Made by a program: the position numbers and the translations under genes. Shown piece after piece: positions 34,032 through 42,859 of a DNA stretch of 60,145 nucleotides. Source of the stretch: Planctomycetota bacterium (GTDB taxonomy: Bacteria; Planctomycetota; Phycisphaerae; Phycisphaerales; UBA1924); contig RFGH01000221.1 in NCBI GenBank assembly GCA_003696675.1, positions 1 through 60,145 on the forward strand, written 5' to 3'. The notes under the pieces are model-generated. The model was not told the origin of the DNA and searched no databases. It saw nothing but the letters and a program-made list of their open reading frames with translations. Each line of letters begins with the position of its first letter. The first letter of the stretch is position 1.

Positions 34032-35008
34032 GCGTCGGCTCCATCATCGCATGGGGCGAGCAGCGTGTCGAGCGTGCGTCGTTGGTCGGTGCTCAGGCGG
34101 CGGGCCTCTTCGAGGGTGACGGGCTCGAAACGGACGCGGCCACGCGGACGGAGCATGGCGGTTGCGGGCAGGTCGGCGCGGATCACGCACGCGAGCAGCG
34201 GGTAGCCGCCGGTGGTGGGGCGGTCGACGCCGAGGATGATGGGTTGGCCATCGCCGGGGATCTGCACGCCCCCGGTGACCGTGGGCTCGGAGTCGAAGGA
34301 GCCGGCGAGATCCGGCGGTGGGATGGCGGGGCCGTTGAGGCGGAGCCCGACGCGGTTGGACTGGTCGCCGACGGAGAACTCGGCGGAGGTGAGCCGGTCG
34401 AGGGCGTCGGCGGGGAAGCGCTCAGCGTGAAGCGAGGGGACGATGCGGAGCGTGCGGCGGCCGAGTTGGGAGCGGAGGAAGTTGTGGAGATTGTTCGAGG
34501 GTGATCGTGGCCGGTGGTCTGCGGTGGTGAGGGGGATGGTGTCGTCTTTGCGGAGCGGTCGCCCGTGATGGCCTCCGAAGCCGGCGGTTGCGAGGGTTGA
34601 TCGGCTGTTGAGCACGAGGGGCACATCAAGCCCGCCCGACACGCACAGGTAGGAGCGTGCGCCGTCGGAGAGCCCGCCGAATCTCATCAGCTCGCCGGCG
34701 TGGATACGGGTCGGCTCGCACCACGGCAGCGGGCGACCGAAGTCCGAGGCCGCGATGCGGGCGTTGGGGCAGGGCGCGCCGGTGAGGCACACCCATGCGT
34801 CGCGGTCGAGGGTAACGGTCGGGCCGAGGAGGGTGCATTCGAGAGCAGCGGCGTGATCGGGGTTGTTGAGGAGCCGGTTGCCGGCGATGAGCGACAGGGC
34901 GTCGAACGCGCCGGACGGCGGCACGCCGATCGCGCTGTGGCCCGTGCGGCCGAGGTCCTGCACGGTGGTGAACAGGCCGGGCTCGATGACGCGGAGCGAC
35001 GGCATCAC
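34028..35008 (-). CDS. pxpC: 5-oxoprolinase subunit C (biotin-dependent carboxyltransferase family)
   Basis: A 326-residue cyclophilin-like-fold protein related to allophanate hydrolase subunit 2. Motifs include VIEPGLFTTVQDLGRTGH at the start, GVPPSGAFD, NRLLNNPDHAAALE and, near the end, GYPLLACVIRADLP. It forms 5-oxoprolinase with the genes on either side, overlapping both by four bases, which indicates coupled translation of equal subunits. Confidence 0.93.
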   Translation of the reverse strand: MMPSLRVIEPGLFTTVQDLGRTGHSAIGVPPSGAFDALSLIAGNRLLNNPDHAAALECTLLGPTVTLDRDAWVCLTGAPCPNARIAASDFGRPLPWCEPTRIHAGELMRFGGLSDGARSYLCVSGGLDVPLVLNSRSTLATAGFGGHHGRPLRKDDTIPLTTADHRPRSPSNNLHNFLRSQLGRRTLRIVPSLHAERFPADALDRLTSAEFSVGDQSNRVGLRLNGPAIPPPDLAGSFDSEPTVTGGVQIPGDGQPIILGVDRPTTGGYPLLACVIRADLPATAMLRPRGRVRFEPVTLEEARRLSTDQRRTLDTLLAPCDDGADA

Positions 35009-35667
35009 GCGTGCTCCCTGGCGAGGCGGTCGAACTCGGCCCGATCGATGCGTCGGAAGCGGACGCGGTCGCCCGGCGCGAGCAGGGCCGGGGGATCGCG
35101 CGAAGGTTCGAACAGTCGGAGCGGCGTGGCGCCGATCAGGCGCCAGCCGCCGGGTGTCGATTGCGGGTAGATGCCGGTGCGCGATCCGGCGATGCCGATG
35201 CTGCCGGCGCGGACGCGGGGGCGTGGGGTGTCGAGGCGCGGGGTGTGGAGGGCGTGGGGCAGGCCTTCGAGGTAGGCAAAGCCCGGCGAGAAGCCGAGCA
35301 AGCGGACGGTGTACGCGGCCGAGGCGTGGAGGTCGGCGGCGGCGTCCGGCGACAGGCCCACGGCGCGGGCGATCGGCTCGATGTCGGGGGCAAGGTCCGG
35401 GGCGTAGCAGGCGGGAATGTCGATCGTGCGGGTCGTCGCGGCGGGGGCAGAGAGGTGCGAGGCGACGGACTTCAACCGCGATGTCACGGAAGCGTGGTCG
35501 GCGTCATCGCGGACCCGGATTTGCACAGTGTTCGAACCGGGCGTGACCTCATCGATGTCCTCGATGGCGGCGTTGCGGATGGTTCGGTACGCGGCTACGC
35601 AATGTTCGGCGGGAAGGATCACATGCGCCTCGCGTTCGCCAGCCCAGATGACGCGGACATCGTCCAT
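35005..35667 (-). CDS. pxpB: 5-oxoprolinase subunit B
   Basis: A 220-residue protein of the allophanate hydrolase subunit 1 type: IPACYAPDLAPDIEPIA, then LLGFSPGFAYLEGLP, the most conserved block, and SIGIAGSRTGIYPQSTPGGW. First gene of the pxpBCA operon, starting 23 bases from the terminator of the nrf operon, so its promoter must overlap or follow that terminator. Together the operon recycles 5-oxoproline that forms spontaneously from glutamine. Confidence 0.93.
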   Translation of the reverse strand: MDDVRVIWAGEREAHVILPAEHCVAAYRTIRNAAIEDIDEVTPGSNTVQIRVRDDADHASVTSRLKSVASHLSAPAATTRTIDIPACYAPDLAPDIEPIARAVGLSPDAAADLHASAAYTVRLLGFSPGFAYLEGLPHALHTPRLDTPRPRVRAGSIGIAGSRTGIYPQSTPGGWRLIGATPLRLFEPSRDPPALLAPGDRVRFRRIDRAEFDRLAREHA

Positions 35668-35689
35668 CCGCAGAGCCTAGCAGGGCACG

Positions 35690-35715
35690 AAAAAACGCGT
35701 CCTGGCGGACGCGTT
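35690..35715 (-). terminator. Terminator of the nrf operon
   Basis: On the minus strand AACGCGTCC, a four-base loop and GGACGCGTT form a perfect 9-bp stem running into TTTT. It lies 37 bases after nrfA. Confidence 0.93.
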
Positions 35716-35751
35716 GATCGTCAAAGCGGAGAGGGGGGATTCAGCTCTTCT

Positions 35752-37455
35752 TTATTGGGTCGACGACACAGGATTCCCGTCCGCGGGTGTGACGCCCTGG
35801 ATCGGCTCGATCGGCAGGTCGTCCGTGCTCGGCGCTTCCGGCGCCCGGAGCCGCAGCGCAGCGACCGTCGCCTGACGGCTGTAGTCGATCGACTCACCGA
35901 GGATGCGCGTGGCCTCCTGGTCCGCGTGGAAGCCCTTCGAGTTCTCGCTGGAGATGTAGTCGAGACGCCACATCGCCTTGCGCTGGAGCTCGTACACGGG
36001 GGCGAGCTGCTCTTCGGTGACGCCGGCCGCCTTGGCTTCGAGGATCGCGTCGAGCATCTCGGACATGGCGGCGCCCGCACGCTCTGTGAGCGCGACGGTG
36101 CGGGCCTGGATCGTCTCCACCTTCTCGCGGAGCACATCCTCCGATTCGTTGTGGCAATTCTGGCAGGCGTTGTTGATGTTCTTGAGCGGGCTCTGGACAT
36201 TGTGGCTCGAGACCTTCATCGCTCCCTTGCGCTCGTAGGGCATGTGGCAGTCGGCGCAGCTCACGCCGCTGCGTGCATGGACGCCCTGGCTCCAGAGCTC
36301 GAACTCCGGGTGCTGCACTTTGTAGACGAGGGCGCCGGTCTCGCCGTGCTTGTAGTCATAGAACGCCGTGCCGTTGGGGAACTGCTTCTTGTTCCAGTGC
36401 TGTTCGAGCTGCTCCATCTTGAGGCCCTCGCCCCAGGGGAATTCGAGCGTGTCCCCTGTGGCGCAGTAGTACTCGACATGGCACTGCCCGCAGACATACG
36501 ACCGCATCTCTTGACGGGTTGCATCCTTGTTTGGGTCGTAGCGCTCGCTACGGTCGCCGCGACGCCAACGCTCGACGCTGGGCAGGTGCGGCACAGGCTC
36601 GTCGCTCTCGGCGAGCGCCGCGATGCCGAGGACGAACCCCGGACGCGTCACGCGGAGGGCCATCGTCTGCGGGTTGTGGCAGTCGATGCACGAGACGGGG
36701 TGCGCCTCGCCGTCGACGAGCGACGGGTGCCCCTCGGGCACGGGCTGCCCCGCGAACTCACCCGTGAAGCCGCCGACCGGAGGCTGCGGTACCACGGGCT
36801 CGTTCTCGCCCGGGGTGCCGTCGGGCATGGTCTTGAGCAGGCCGAGCACATCCTGGTACTTCATCGTGCTGACTTCTTTGAAGCCGCGGATGACCGCGTC
36901 CATGTTCAGTTCGGCCGCCAACGAAGCGTCGTCCGTCGGCAGGCCCATCGCTTCACGCCCAACCTTGTGATACAGTACATTGGTCGACGCGTGGCAGTGC
37001 AGGCACGCGCCGGCTTGCTGCTTCTTGGTGACGCGTTCGGTCACGCCCTGGTCGTACAGCATGTAGGCGTGCCCGCGAGCCTCACGGTAGTCGATGCTGA
37101 ACGCGTATCCCGCGTACAGACGCCGGAGCCACGGCTGACGATCGAGCTTGCTCTCGGGCATCGCGCTGCTGCCGCCGTAGAACTCGTCGCCGGCGGTTGC
37201 CTTGTAGCCGTCGAACTGGTGCGGCCAGTTGAGTCCCCAAGGCTCCGGATCGATGCTGATCTCGCTGAGTTCGGCGACGCGGACGAACGGCTGCCGCGCC
37301 TCCTGCTTGTGGCTGAACATCGTAATGAGCACCCATGTTACCAGGAGCGTACCGACGACGGAAACAACGAAGACCATGCCCAGCAACAGCACGCGACCCG
37401 GTCGCTGGTTTCTGGCGGCAGTCGTCCTGGTGCATGTTGCGTCGGCGGTTGTCAT
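35752..37455 (-). CDS. nrfA: Ammonia-forming cytochrome c nitrite reductase, catalytic subunit
   Basis: Reduces nitrite to ammonium with six electrons in the periplasm. From ATG 37455 (GAGGTGATCC upstream) it has 567 residues and an N-terminal signal anchor. Five haem-binding motifs are present: CLHCH, CIDCH, CGQCH, CADCH and CQNCH. The first corresponds to the active-site haem, which in E. coli is bound by CXXCK; here the lysine is histidine, as in the known CXXCH class of NrfA. The catalytic Tyr (HVEYYC) and His (GVHARSG) regions are conserved. It is last in the operon lipoprotein-ccsBA-nrfH-nrfA. Confidence 0.95.
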   Translation of the reverse strand: MTTADATCTRTTAARNQRPGRVLLLGMVFVVSVVGTLLVTWVLITMFSHKQEARQPFVRVAELSEISIDPEPWGLNWPHQFDGYKATAGDEFYGGSSAMPESKLDRQPWLRRLYAGYAFSIDYREARGHAYMLYDQGVTERVTKKQQAGACLHCHASTNVLYHKVGREAMGLPTDDASLAAELNMDAVIRGFKEVSTMKYQDVLGLLKTMPDGTPGENEPVVPQPPVGGFTGEFAGQPVPEGHPSLVDGEAHPVSCIDCHNPQTMALRVTRPGFVLGIAALAESDEPVPHLPSVERWRRGDRSERYDPNKDATRQEMRSYVCGQCHVEYYCATGDTLEFPWGEGLKMEQLEQHWNKKQFPNGTAFYDYKHGETGALVYKVQHPEFELWSQGVHARSGVSCADCHMPYERKGAMKVSSHNVQSPLKNINNACQNCHNESEDVLREKVETIQARTVALTERAGAAMSEMLDAILEAKAAGVTEEQLAPVYELQRKAMWRLDYISSENSKGFHADQEATRILGESIDYSRQATVAALRLRAPEAPSTDDLPIEPIQGVTPADGNPVSSTQ

Positions 37456-37501
37456 TGGATCACCTCGTCCTTCGGGCGGCCCTGTGCCGCCCGAGTGCTG
37501 T

Positions 37502-38044
37502 TCATTCTCGACCGGAAACACCCGACTCTCGCCCGGCATGCCCGACATCGCCGTGGCAGTGCACGCAGAGCTGCATCTCACCCCCCGGCTCGACGGGCAG
37601 CATGTGATTCACATAGTCCGCGTGACAATGCAGACACGCGCTCTGCGTCACGCGACGGTTGCGGGCCTTGATGCGGATCGGCTCGGGGAAGTCGCCGGTC
37701 GTGAAGGCCAGCGAGTGAAAGAATCCGTTGTCGCCCTTGGTCAGCCACTTGCCCGCGAAGTCATGCGGCAGGTGACAGTCATTGCAGGTCGCGACATTGC
37801 GATGGCTGGAGTTGATCCAGGCGTCGTAGTGCTCCTGCATCACATGGCAGTTGGCGCACGACGCGGGGTTGTTCGACAGATAGGAAGCCCCGTCGCCGTA
37901 CCCGAATGTGAACGCGCCTAGCCCGCCGAGCACCCCGAGCGACACCGCGCAGAGCACCGACAGCATGCTCACGATCCGCGGCTGCTTGGCCTTCGTGGAG
38001 GTCTTGTCGGGGGTGGCCGCGGCTTGGGTGACGGGCTCGCTCAC
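37502..38044 (-). CDS. nrfH: Cytochrome c nitrite reductase small subunit
   Basis: Membrane-anchored tetrahaem cytochrome that passes quinol electrons to NrfA. One transmembrane helix (MLSVLCAVSLGVLGGLGAF) is followed by four CXXCH motifs: CANCH, CNDCH, CLHCH and CVHCH. The 180-residue length and spacing fit the NapC/NrfH family. It lies 46 bases upstream of nrfA. Confidence 0.95.
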   Translation of the reverse strand: MSEPVTQAAATPDKTSTKAKQPRIVSMLSVLCAVSLGVLGGLGAFTFGYGDGASYLSNNPASCANCHVMQEHYDAWINSSHRNVATCNDCHLPHDFAGKWLTKGDNGFFHSLAFTTGDFPEPIRIKARNRRVTQSACLHCHADYVNHMLPVEPGGEMQLCVHCHGDVGHAGRESGVSGRE

Positions 38045-38074
38045 AGCGGTCTCCTATCGGACCAGCACATTCTA

Positions 38075-38106
38075 GCGTTCCGGATGGATATATCCATTTA
38101 TCCGAA
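38075..38106. other. Imperfect inverted repeat inside the nrf operon
   Basis: Between ccsBA and nrfH, GCGTTC-GGAT and ATCCGAACGC form an inverted repeat with one bulged C around the perfect palindrome TGGATATATCCA (38085-38096). It overlaps the ccsBA stop codon. It could be an mRNA-processing hairpin or an internal operator. AT-rich palindromes stand out in this GC-rich region. Confidence 0.45.
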
Positions 38107-41004
38107 CGCCAGAAAGGGCTTTTTTCGTTCCGGCAGGGCGGCAAGAGCCATCAAGGCCAGTTGCGAACCGACGAACACCGTGAGCCAGAACAGCCCGCCG
38201 TCCATGAAGCCGTACGCGTGCAGCCCGACACTGAGCATGTTCGTCCCGAACCAGCTCCACACCGTCACGATGTTGCCGGTGACCGCGAGCGCCGCGATGC
38301 CGCGGGCCCGGATCATGCCGCCCCAGCGCGCGTGCAGGATGATCGCGTTGATCAGCACGACGAGCGCCGCGCCATTCTCCTTTGGGTCCCAGCCCCAGAA
38401 CCGGCCCCACGACTGATCCGCCCAGATCCCGCCGAGCACGGTGCCGACGAAGCTAAGCAGCAGCGCGAAGCAGACGACGCCGTAGACCATCCGGATCATC
38501 GCACGCTCGCGCTCGGGCGTGATGGCCGTGGTCGTGACCCGTCCGATCAGATAGACCGCCGCGATAGTGCCGGCAAGCAATGTCGCCGAGTAGCCGAGCG
38601 TGATCGTGATGACATGTGTCGCGAGCCAGAAGTTGCTGTCGAGTACGGCCTGCATCATCTGCATCGTGTCGCCGTCGTTGCCGAGGTTGTGCGCGATGAC
38701 GAGCGTGCCAGCACCGATCGTCGCTGACCCAAGGATCGACACGCCGAGCGGGTATAGCCGCTCCATGAACACGCCCGCGAGCGCCGCCGCCCAGCCGACA
38801 AACACGGCCGACGAGTACAGATTCGTCACCGGCGGCCGCTCTGTCAGATAGATCCGCAGTCCGATCGCAAGTGTGTGCACCAACACAGCCGCGACCAGCA
38901 GCGCGAACGACCCGACCCGCAGCCGCTCCGCCCATCGCCCCATAGAAGACGCCTCTTCGTGCCGCGACCGCAGCATGAACGAGAAGCACACCCCGAGAAA
39001 CGCGAGGATGTAAAGCACGATCGTGCCGGTGAACAAGGACGCGCGGTTGAAAAGCACCTCAAGGCGCATCCGCAGCATGACCTCCGGCATCGATGCGTCA
39101 AGAAGCTGCGTGTAGGCATCGAGCGCAGCGTTAAAACTATCCGCGTCGCCCTCGCTCGCGGCGGTCATCATGGCTGCCAAGAACGCCACGCTCGGGTGAT
39201 GCGTATCGCTGACGCGGTCGTCCAGGAACGCCTCGTGGAACGGCCGCCACTCGCCGTCCGGCGAGAGCGGCGGGATCATGAACGGCTCGTACATCTGCGC
39301 GTGCGAGAGCACCGTGTTCACGCGTCGGTAGAGCTCGAGCGCAGCGCGTTGGAACTGGTCCCGCTCACGAGGCTCGACACTGGCCGCCAACCATGCCTGA
39401 TCCGCGATCTCGTTCCACTTCGGTTCGATCACCGAGAGCGGTATCCGCCCGCCTTGTTCCGGCGCGAGATCAAGGATCGCCAGCAGGTCTGGGTGATCGA
39501 CCCGCACTGTCGAGAGCCCCGACACACGGTCCGGGTTCGTCATGAGATCGAGCAAGTAATGCGTCGCGGGCACGACGCCGTCTTTGGTGCGCACCTGCTG
39601 ACGCCCGCCGGAAACCATGAGCATCGACCTCGCCGCGGTGTCGAGCGGTTTGATCCGCCCGCCCGCTGATACCGGTAGCTCGGCGAAAGCCTTCATGTCG
39701 AAGTCGCTCTGTGGCGTCGGTCGCATCAACGCACTGCAAGCCAGCACGATCCCGAGCACACCGACCGCCCAAGGCCAAACCCGGTGCACCGTGGTCCGCG
39801 ACTCGACCGGGGTCGCGGCCTGCGCGCCGACCGTGACCGGCCCGTGCTTCACCCGTCGGCGCAGGAACCCCATCAGCGTCTGCCCGAAGTGCCAGGTCAT
39901 ACCGCCGCCGACGATGATGCAGGCGAGGTACGGCAGCACCCAACCCGGGTTGCGCACCACCTGCAGCACCGTCCCGCTGCCGTCAGGCTTGTAAGACGAC
40001 TGGTAGAAAGTCATCCCCGCGTACCGCAGCGGGTTGTTCATCCAGATGCGCACCTCGCGGTCGGTGCCGTGCTCGGGGTCAACGATCCGAACATCGCTGG
40101 AGAAGTTCTTGGCGATGTTGGTGCCCGTGAAGCGGTCGTGCCTGAAGTCTTTGAGGTGAAGCGTGAATGGCAGATAAGTACGCGCGTACCGCAGGGCGAG
40201 TCCGTACGCAGATTCCCCAACCTCCACACGCTGCGCATCGATCAGCGCCGCTGAAACCAACCATGTACCGAGTTCATCGCCGTCGTCGAGCAGCGTCACA
40301 TACGCCGCCGGCGTATCAGTTTGCGATCCTTCAACACCCGTGGCCGGCGGCTTGCCCTCAGCACGGGCTTCCAGTCCGATCCCGGCCGTTGCATCAGTCT
40401 CGCCGTGCGCATGAAACAAGTCCGCGTTTGCCATCCACCGGTCAACTCGCACGCCGAAGGGCAGCCGGGCATCCTCAATGACGGTCGCCGTCCTGGCCGC
40501 GTCGGCCAGCATCCACCCCGGCACCGTCACGATCCGGTCATGGTCCGGGTCGCTCGGATCGATCAATACGAGTTCTGACTCGCGGAGGTCCTCGATGAAC
40601 GAGCTGCTCGACCCCTCGTCGATCGACATCAGCCCTTCGTCGGCCATGAAGCCGGTGACGAACTCGCCCGCGAGCAGCACGATCAGCCCGGCGTGCAGCA
40701 CAAGGACGCCGACGCGCTTGCGTGTCGCCTTGAATCGGATCGCGTGCGCCGCGAGGAGATTGACGATCATCAGCGCCGCGATCGTCAGCCCGCCCGGGAT
40801 CGGCATGCGGAACCCGTCGTCTTCCATCGGGATGAACAGACCGGGGTCAGCCATCGCGATCCACGACCGGAAGTACTCGTCCACCGCCTGCCAGACGCCG
40901 AGCTTGGTCTGTGCAATGGTACCCACGAAGATCTGCACCATCGCGAGCGAAAGCAGCACCACGGTCAGTCGCAACGATGCCAGCATCTCAACGAATCGCC
41001 GCAT
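38098..41004 (-). CDS. ccsBA: Fused ResB-CcsA system II cytochrome c biogenesis protein (CcsBA / NrfI type)
   Basis: Carries haem across the membrane and ligates it to apocytochrome c. The first part of this 968-residue protein is ResB-like (three early helices, LASLRLTVVLLSLAMVQIFVGT, then a large periplasmic domain and a fourth helix). The last 300 residues are CcsA, with the tryptophan-rich haem-handling motif WGRFWGWDPKEN near residue 865 and conserved histidines in flanking helices. Fusions of this kind occur in epsilonproteobacteria, where the nrf-linked copy NrfI serves NrfA. Position directly upstream of nrfHA suggests the same dedicated role. It overlaps the upstream lipoprotein gene by one base. 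Confidence 0.93.
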   Translation of the reverse strand: MRRFVEMLASLRLTVVLLSLAMVQIFVGTIAQTKLGVWQAVDEYFRSWIAMADPGLFIPMEDDGFRMPIPGGLTIAALMIVNLLAAHAIRFKATRKRVGVLVLHAGLIVLLAGEFVTGFMADEGLMSIDEGSSSSFIEDLRESELVLIDPSDPDHDRIVTVPGWMLADAARTATVIEDARLPFGVRVDRWMANADLFHAHGETDATAGIGLEARAEGKPPATGVEGSQTDTPAAYVTLLDDGDELGTWLVSAALIDAQRVEVGESAYGLALRYARTYLPFTLHLKDFRHDRFTGTNIAKNFSSDVRIVDPEHGTDREVRIWMNNPLRYAGMTFYQSSYKPDGSGTVLQVVRNPGWVLPYLACIIVGGGMTWHFGQTLMGFLRRRVKHGPVTVGAQAATPVESRTTVHRVWPWAVGVLGIVLACSALMRPTPQSDFDMKAFAELPVSAGGRIKPLDTAARSMLMVSGGRQQVRTKDGVVPATHYLLDLMTNPDRVSGLSTVRVDHPDLLAILDLAPEQGGRIPLSVIEPKWNEIADQAWLAASVEPRERDQFQRAALELYRRVNTVLSHAQMYEPFMIPPLSPDGEWRPFHEAFLDDRVSDTHHPSVAFLAAMMTAASEGDADSFNAALDAYTQLLDASMPEVMLRMRLEVLFNRASLFTGTIVLYILAFLGVCFSFMLRSRHEEASSMGRWAERLRVGSFALLVAAVLVHTLAIGLRIYLTERPPVTNLYSSAVFVGWAAALAGVFMERLYPLGVSILGSATIGAGTLVIAHNLGNDGDTMQMMQAVLDSNFWLATHVITITLGYSATLLAGTIAAVYLIGRVTTTAITPERERAMIRMVYGVVCFALLLSFVGTVLGGIWADQSWGRFWGWDPKENGAALVVLINAIILHARWGGMIRARGIAALAVTGNIVTVWSWFGTNMLSVGLHAYGFMDGGLFWLTVFVGSQLALMALAALPERKKPFLAFG

Positions 41005-41657
41005 CAGTCATCACCCACATCGCCAAGTCCCGCGATCGAACGGGCGATGCTGAACACATCTGCTTGAAGGCGATCGGCGACCGCAGCGTCCGGCACGGTC
41101 GCCCGCACGAACCACATCTGCCCGATGGCTTCGTCATACACTCCAGCGGCGAGCATCACGCCCGAGGGCGCCTCGATGCGCGTTTCGTACCCGTCGAAAC
41201 CCGGCGCTGAGAAACGGGCGATCGCTGCGTCAAGCTCGGCTTCTTCAATCGCTGGTAATCCCATCTGCCCACGCCAACGGTTGATGTTCGCGAGGTCGCC
41301 GCCGACGCGCCCACCGAAGCGGCTGACTGCGACCTCGACTGGCCCCGAAGGATCAGGCGCGATGTATGTCGCTAGCCGCATCTGTCGGGGCTCCGGATCC
41401 TCCGTCCACCCAGCAGGCACGATCCAGGGCCGATCGCTGCGAGCGGCTTCGTCTGCCCCTACATCAACCGGGTTCGCGACGCCCTCAGAGGCGGGCATGC
41501 GCTCGACGCCCTTGGACACCGCGTGCTCTTCGATGCCCCCGCGGTCGCAACCGATCATCGCTGCAACTACAGCAGCCGCTGCAAGAGCCGAGGAGACCTT
41601 GCGTGGTCGTTGATCACGCCAGCCGTTGAACCCCGATCGGACTCGATATCGAACCAT
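41004..41657 (-). CDS. Predicted lipoprotein, first gene of the nrf operon
   Basis: From ATG 41657 it has 217 residues; the frame further upstream lacks family character. A hydrophobic segment ends in MIGC, a probable lipobox. The mature part contains WIVPAGWTEDPEPRQMRLATY and GYETRIEAPSGVMLAAG, a globular domain I cannot assign, without CXXCH motifs. Its stop overlaps the ccsBA start (TGATG), so the two are translationally coupled, and a role in cytochrome maturation or nitrite reduction is inferred from position only. Confidence 0.78.
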   Translation of the reverse strand: MVRYRVRSGFNGWRDQRPRKVSSALAAAAVVAAMIGCDRGGIEEHAVSKGVERMPASEGVANPVDVGADEAARSDRPWIVPAGWTEDPEPRQMRLATYIAPDPSGPVEVAVSRFGGRVGGDLANINRWRGQMGLPAIEEAELDAAIARFSAPGFDGYETRIEAPSGVMLAAGVYDEAIGQMWFVRATVPDAAVADRLQADVFSIARSIAGLGDVGDD

Positions 41658-41794
41658 AGTGCACAAGCGTATCCGCTTTTGGCTACTTCGTCCGACGACG
41701 AGCTCGCACCGAAATGGCGACGCAGTGCGCAAGCCTGCCAACAACGCGCTGAAGCCAACCGGTCAAACTAGGGCAATAGGCTCAAAGAAGAAAA

Positions 41795-41840
41795 CCCGTT
41801 GCTCGCAAAGCCCTACATAACAAGGGCTCAGAGCAACGGG
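41795..41840 (-). terminator. Displaced terminator of the tRNA-Ser gene
   Basis: A two-tier hairpin: outer stem CCCGTTGCTC / GAGCAACGGG, inner stem AGCCCT / AGGGCT, followed on the minus strand by TTTTCTTC. It lies nine bases past the left repeat, where the tRNA-Ser 3' end was before integration. It probably terminated that tRNA transcript; now the element separates them by 4.8 kb. Confidence 0.7.
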
Positions 41841-41849
41841 GTCTCAATC

Positions 41850-41914
41850 AAGCGGAGAGGGGGGGATTCGAACCCCCGTGGACCCGGAGGCCCAACCGGA
41901 TTTCGAATCCGGCG
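41850..41914. repeat. Left attachment repeat (3' fragment of tRNA-Ser)
   Basis: 65 bases identical to 46676-46740. It contains the tRNA-Ser(CGA) sequence from the anticodon arm to the 3' end plus three bases, but no 5' half, so it is not a functional tRNA. It is the left boundary of the integrated element. Confidence 0.95.
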
Positions 41915-42136
41915 ACGAACGGCCTTGGCGACCCCGAGAACGCCGATTTTGGCGATGGGTGTTGCAACCGCGTTAGCAACCCCGTGCGGGACGAGGCGCT
42001 GGCGGACCTGATCCGACGGTGGCCGAGCCTGCCCCCGGCGATCCGGGCGGCGATCGTGGCGATGGTGGGGGCGGTCCCGACCACGACCCCGGACGGGGCG
42101 ACGACCCCGGACGCGGGCACGGACGCGATCCCATGA
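41915..42136 (+). pseudogene. Displaced 3' end of the integrase gene
   Basis: In the frame that continues the integrase across the 65-bp repeat, 73 sense codons follow the left repeat and end at TGA 42134-42136. By my count 65 of 73 end in G or C, matching real genes here. The product includes RDEALADLIRRWPS and PPAIRAAIVAMV, a protein-like helical end. There is no ribosome site and no start, so in the integrated state it is a headless fragment. Excision would join it in frame to integrase residue 477, giving a 550-residue protein. A terminator eight bases after the stop supports this as the true gene end. Confidence 0.82.
41957..41980. repeat. Left copy of a 24-bp direct repeat near attP (possible arm site)
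   Basis: Matches 46540-46563 at 23 of 24 positions; the shared core GCAACCGCGTTAGCAAC is itself an imperfect palindrome. It starts 43 bases from the repeat boundary. In the circle the two copies would flank attP in the same orientation, as integrase arm-type sites do. Both also encode the same peptide, GC(C/S)NRVSN, so an internal coding duplication is an alternative. Confidence 0.6.
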
Positions 42137-42143
42137 CACATAA

Positions 42144-42182
42144 CACAAAACCCCCTTCCGGCGTGCGGGCGGGGGTTTTGTG
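42144..42182 (+). terminator. Terminator that follows the displaced integrase end
   Basis: A perfect 12-bp stem, CACAAAACCCCC and GGGGGTTTTGTG, around a 15-base loop. In the integrated state no complete gene ends just before it; in the circular state it would terminate the integrase transcript. Its stem closely matches the terminator at 45225-45266. Confidence 0.85.
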
Positions 42183-42211
42183 ACAACGGCCCCGACGGGG
42201 CGGAGGCGAAG

Positions 42212-42511
42212 ATGGTGACGAACGGACGAACGGCGGGCGGGCGATTCGCCAAGGGCAACCCCGGCGGACCCGGCAACCCGCACGCGGGGAAGGTTGGGAA
42301 ACTGCGGGCGGCGATCCTGGCGGCGGTCACACCCGAGGATGTCGCGGCGATCGTGGGGGCCTTGATCCAGCGCGCCAAGGGCGGGGACATGGCGGCGACG
42401 AAAGAACTGCTGGACCGGGCCATCGGCAAGCCGACCGACGGCGACCTGGCCGAACGGCTGGACCGGCTGGAGGAAGCGGCCGAGCGGCTGCTGGGCGGGG
42501 GGGCATCATGA
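42212..42511 (+). CDS. DUF5681-like small protein
   Basis: A 99-residue protein starting MVTNGRTAGGRFAKGNPGG, the signature opening of a family found on planctomycete and proteobacterial mobile elements. A helical part follows (KLRAAILAAVTPEDVAAIV) with a C-terminal coiled-coil-like segment. GGAGGCGAAG precedes the ATG. The function is unknown; some relatives sit next to phage packaging genes, but none is seen here. Confidence 0.75.
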   Translation: MVTNGRTAGGRFAKGNPGGPGNPHAGKVGKLRAAILAAVTPEDVAAIVGALIQRAKGGDMAATKELLDRAIGKPTDGDLAERLDRLEEAAERLLGGGAS

Positions 42512-42771
42512 GCGCCCGTCGTCGTCTGGAAGGGCTTGAGCAACGGCTGGGCGAGATCCGGGAGATTGAACCCTGCGATCGGTGCGGAGCGCCCGAGCGG
42601 ATCAAGCGGGTGGTGGGGGTGTTCATCGGCATGGGCGACGAACTCGCAACCTGTGAGGGCTGCGGGCGATCACTGGACATGAAGGACGAGGGCCGACCGC
42701 TGGACGGCGGGCATGTCATCCGCTTGATCCGCGCCGAGCCTCCGCCCGGCTGGACCGCACCCGAGGACTGA
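42508..42771 (+). CDS. Small zinc-ribbon protein of the element
   Basis: 87 residues, starting in the overlap ATGA with the previous gene. CDRCG (about 23-27) and CEGCG (about 50-54) form a four-cysteine zinc ribbon. An N-terminal helix (RRRLEGLEQRLGEIRE) precedes it. No family is recognised; its coupling to the DUF5681-like protein suggests joint action. Confidence 0.7.
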   Translation: MSARRRLEGLEQRLGEIREIEPCDRCGAPERIKRVVGVFIGMGDELATCEGCGRSLDMKDEGRPLDGGHVIRLIRAEPPPGWTAPED

Positions 42772-42859
42772 TCCGGCGACCGTCACCAAACGGTGTTGCG
42801 TGCGTCGGTGCGTTGAAAATCCCCGGCGGTGCTGTGGAAATCCCATCGGTTTCTGTCGG

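Noticed and set aside
35011-37671. An 886-codon plus-strand frame opposite pxpB and nrfA
   Set aside because: Antisense to two well-supported genes and crosses a terminator; no motif.
41850-41914. A second tRNA-Ser gene
   Set aside because: Only the 3' two thirds is present; there is no 5' acceptor strand or D arm, so it is an attachment remnant.
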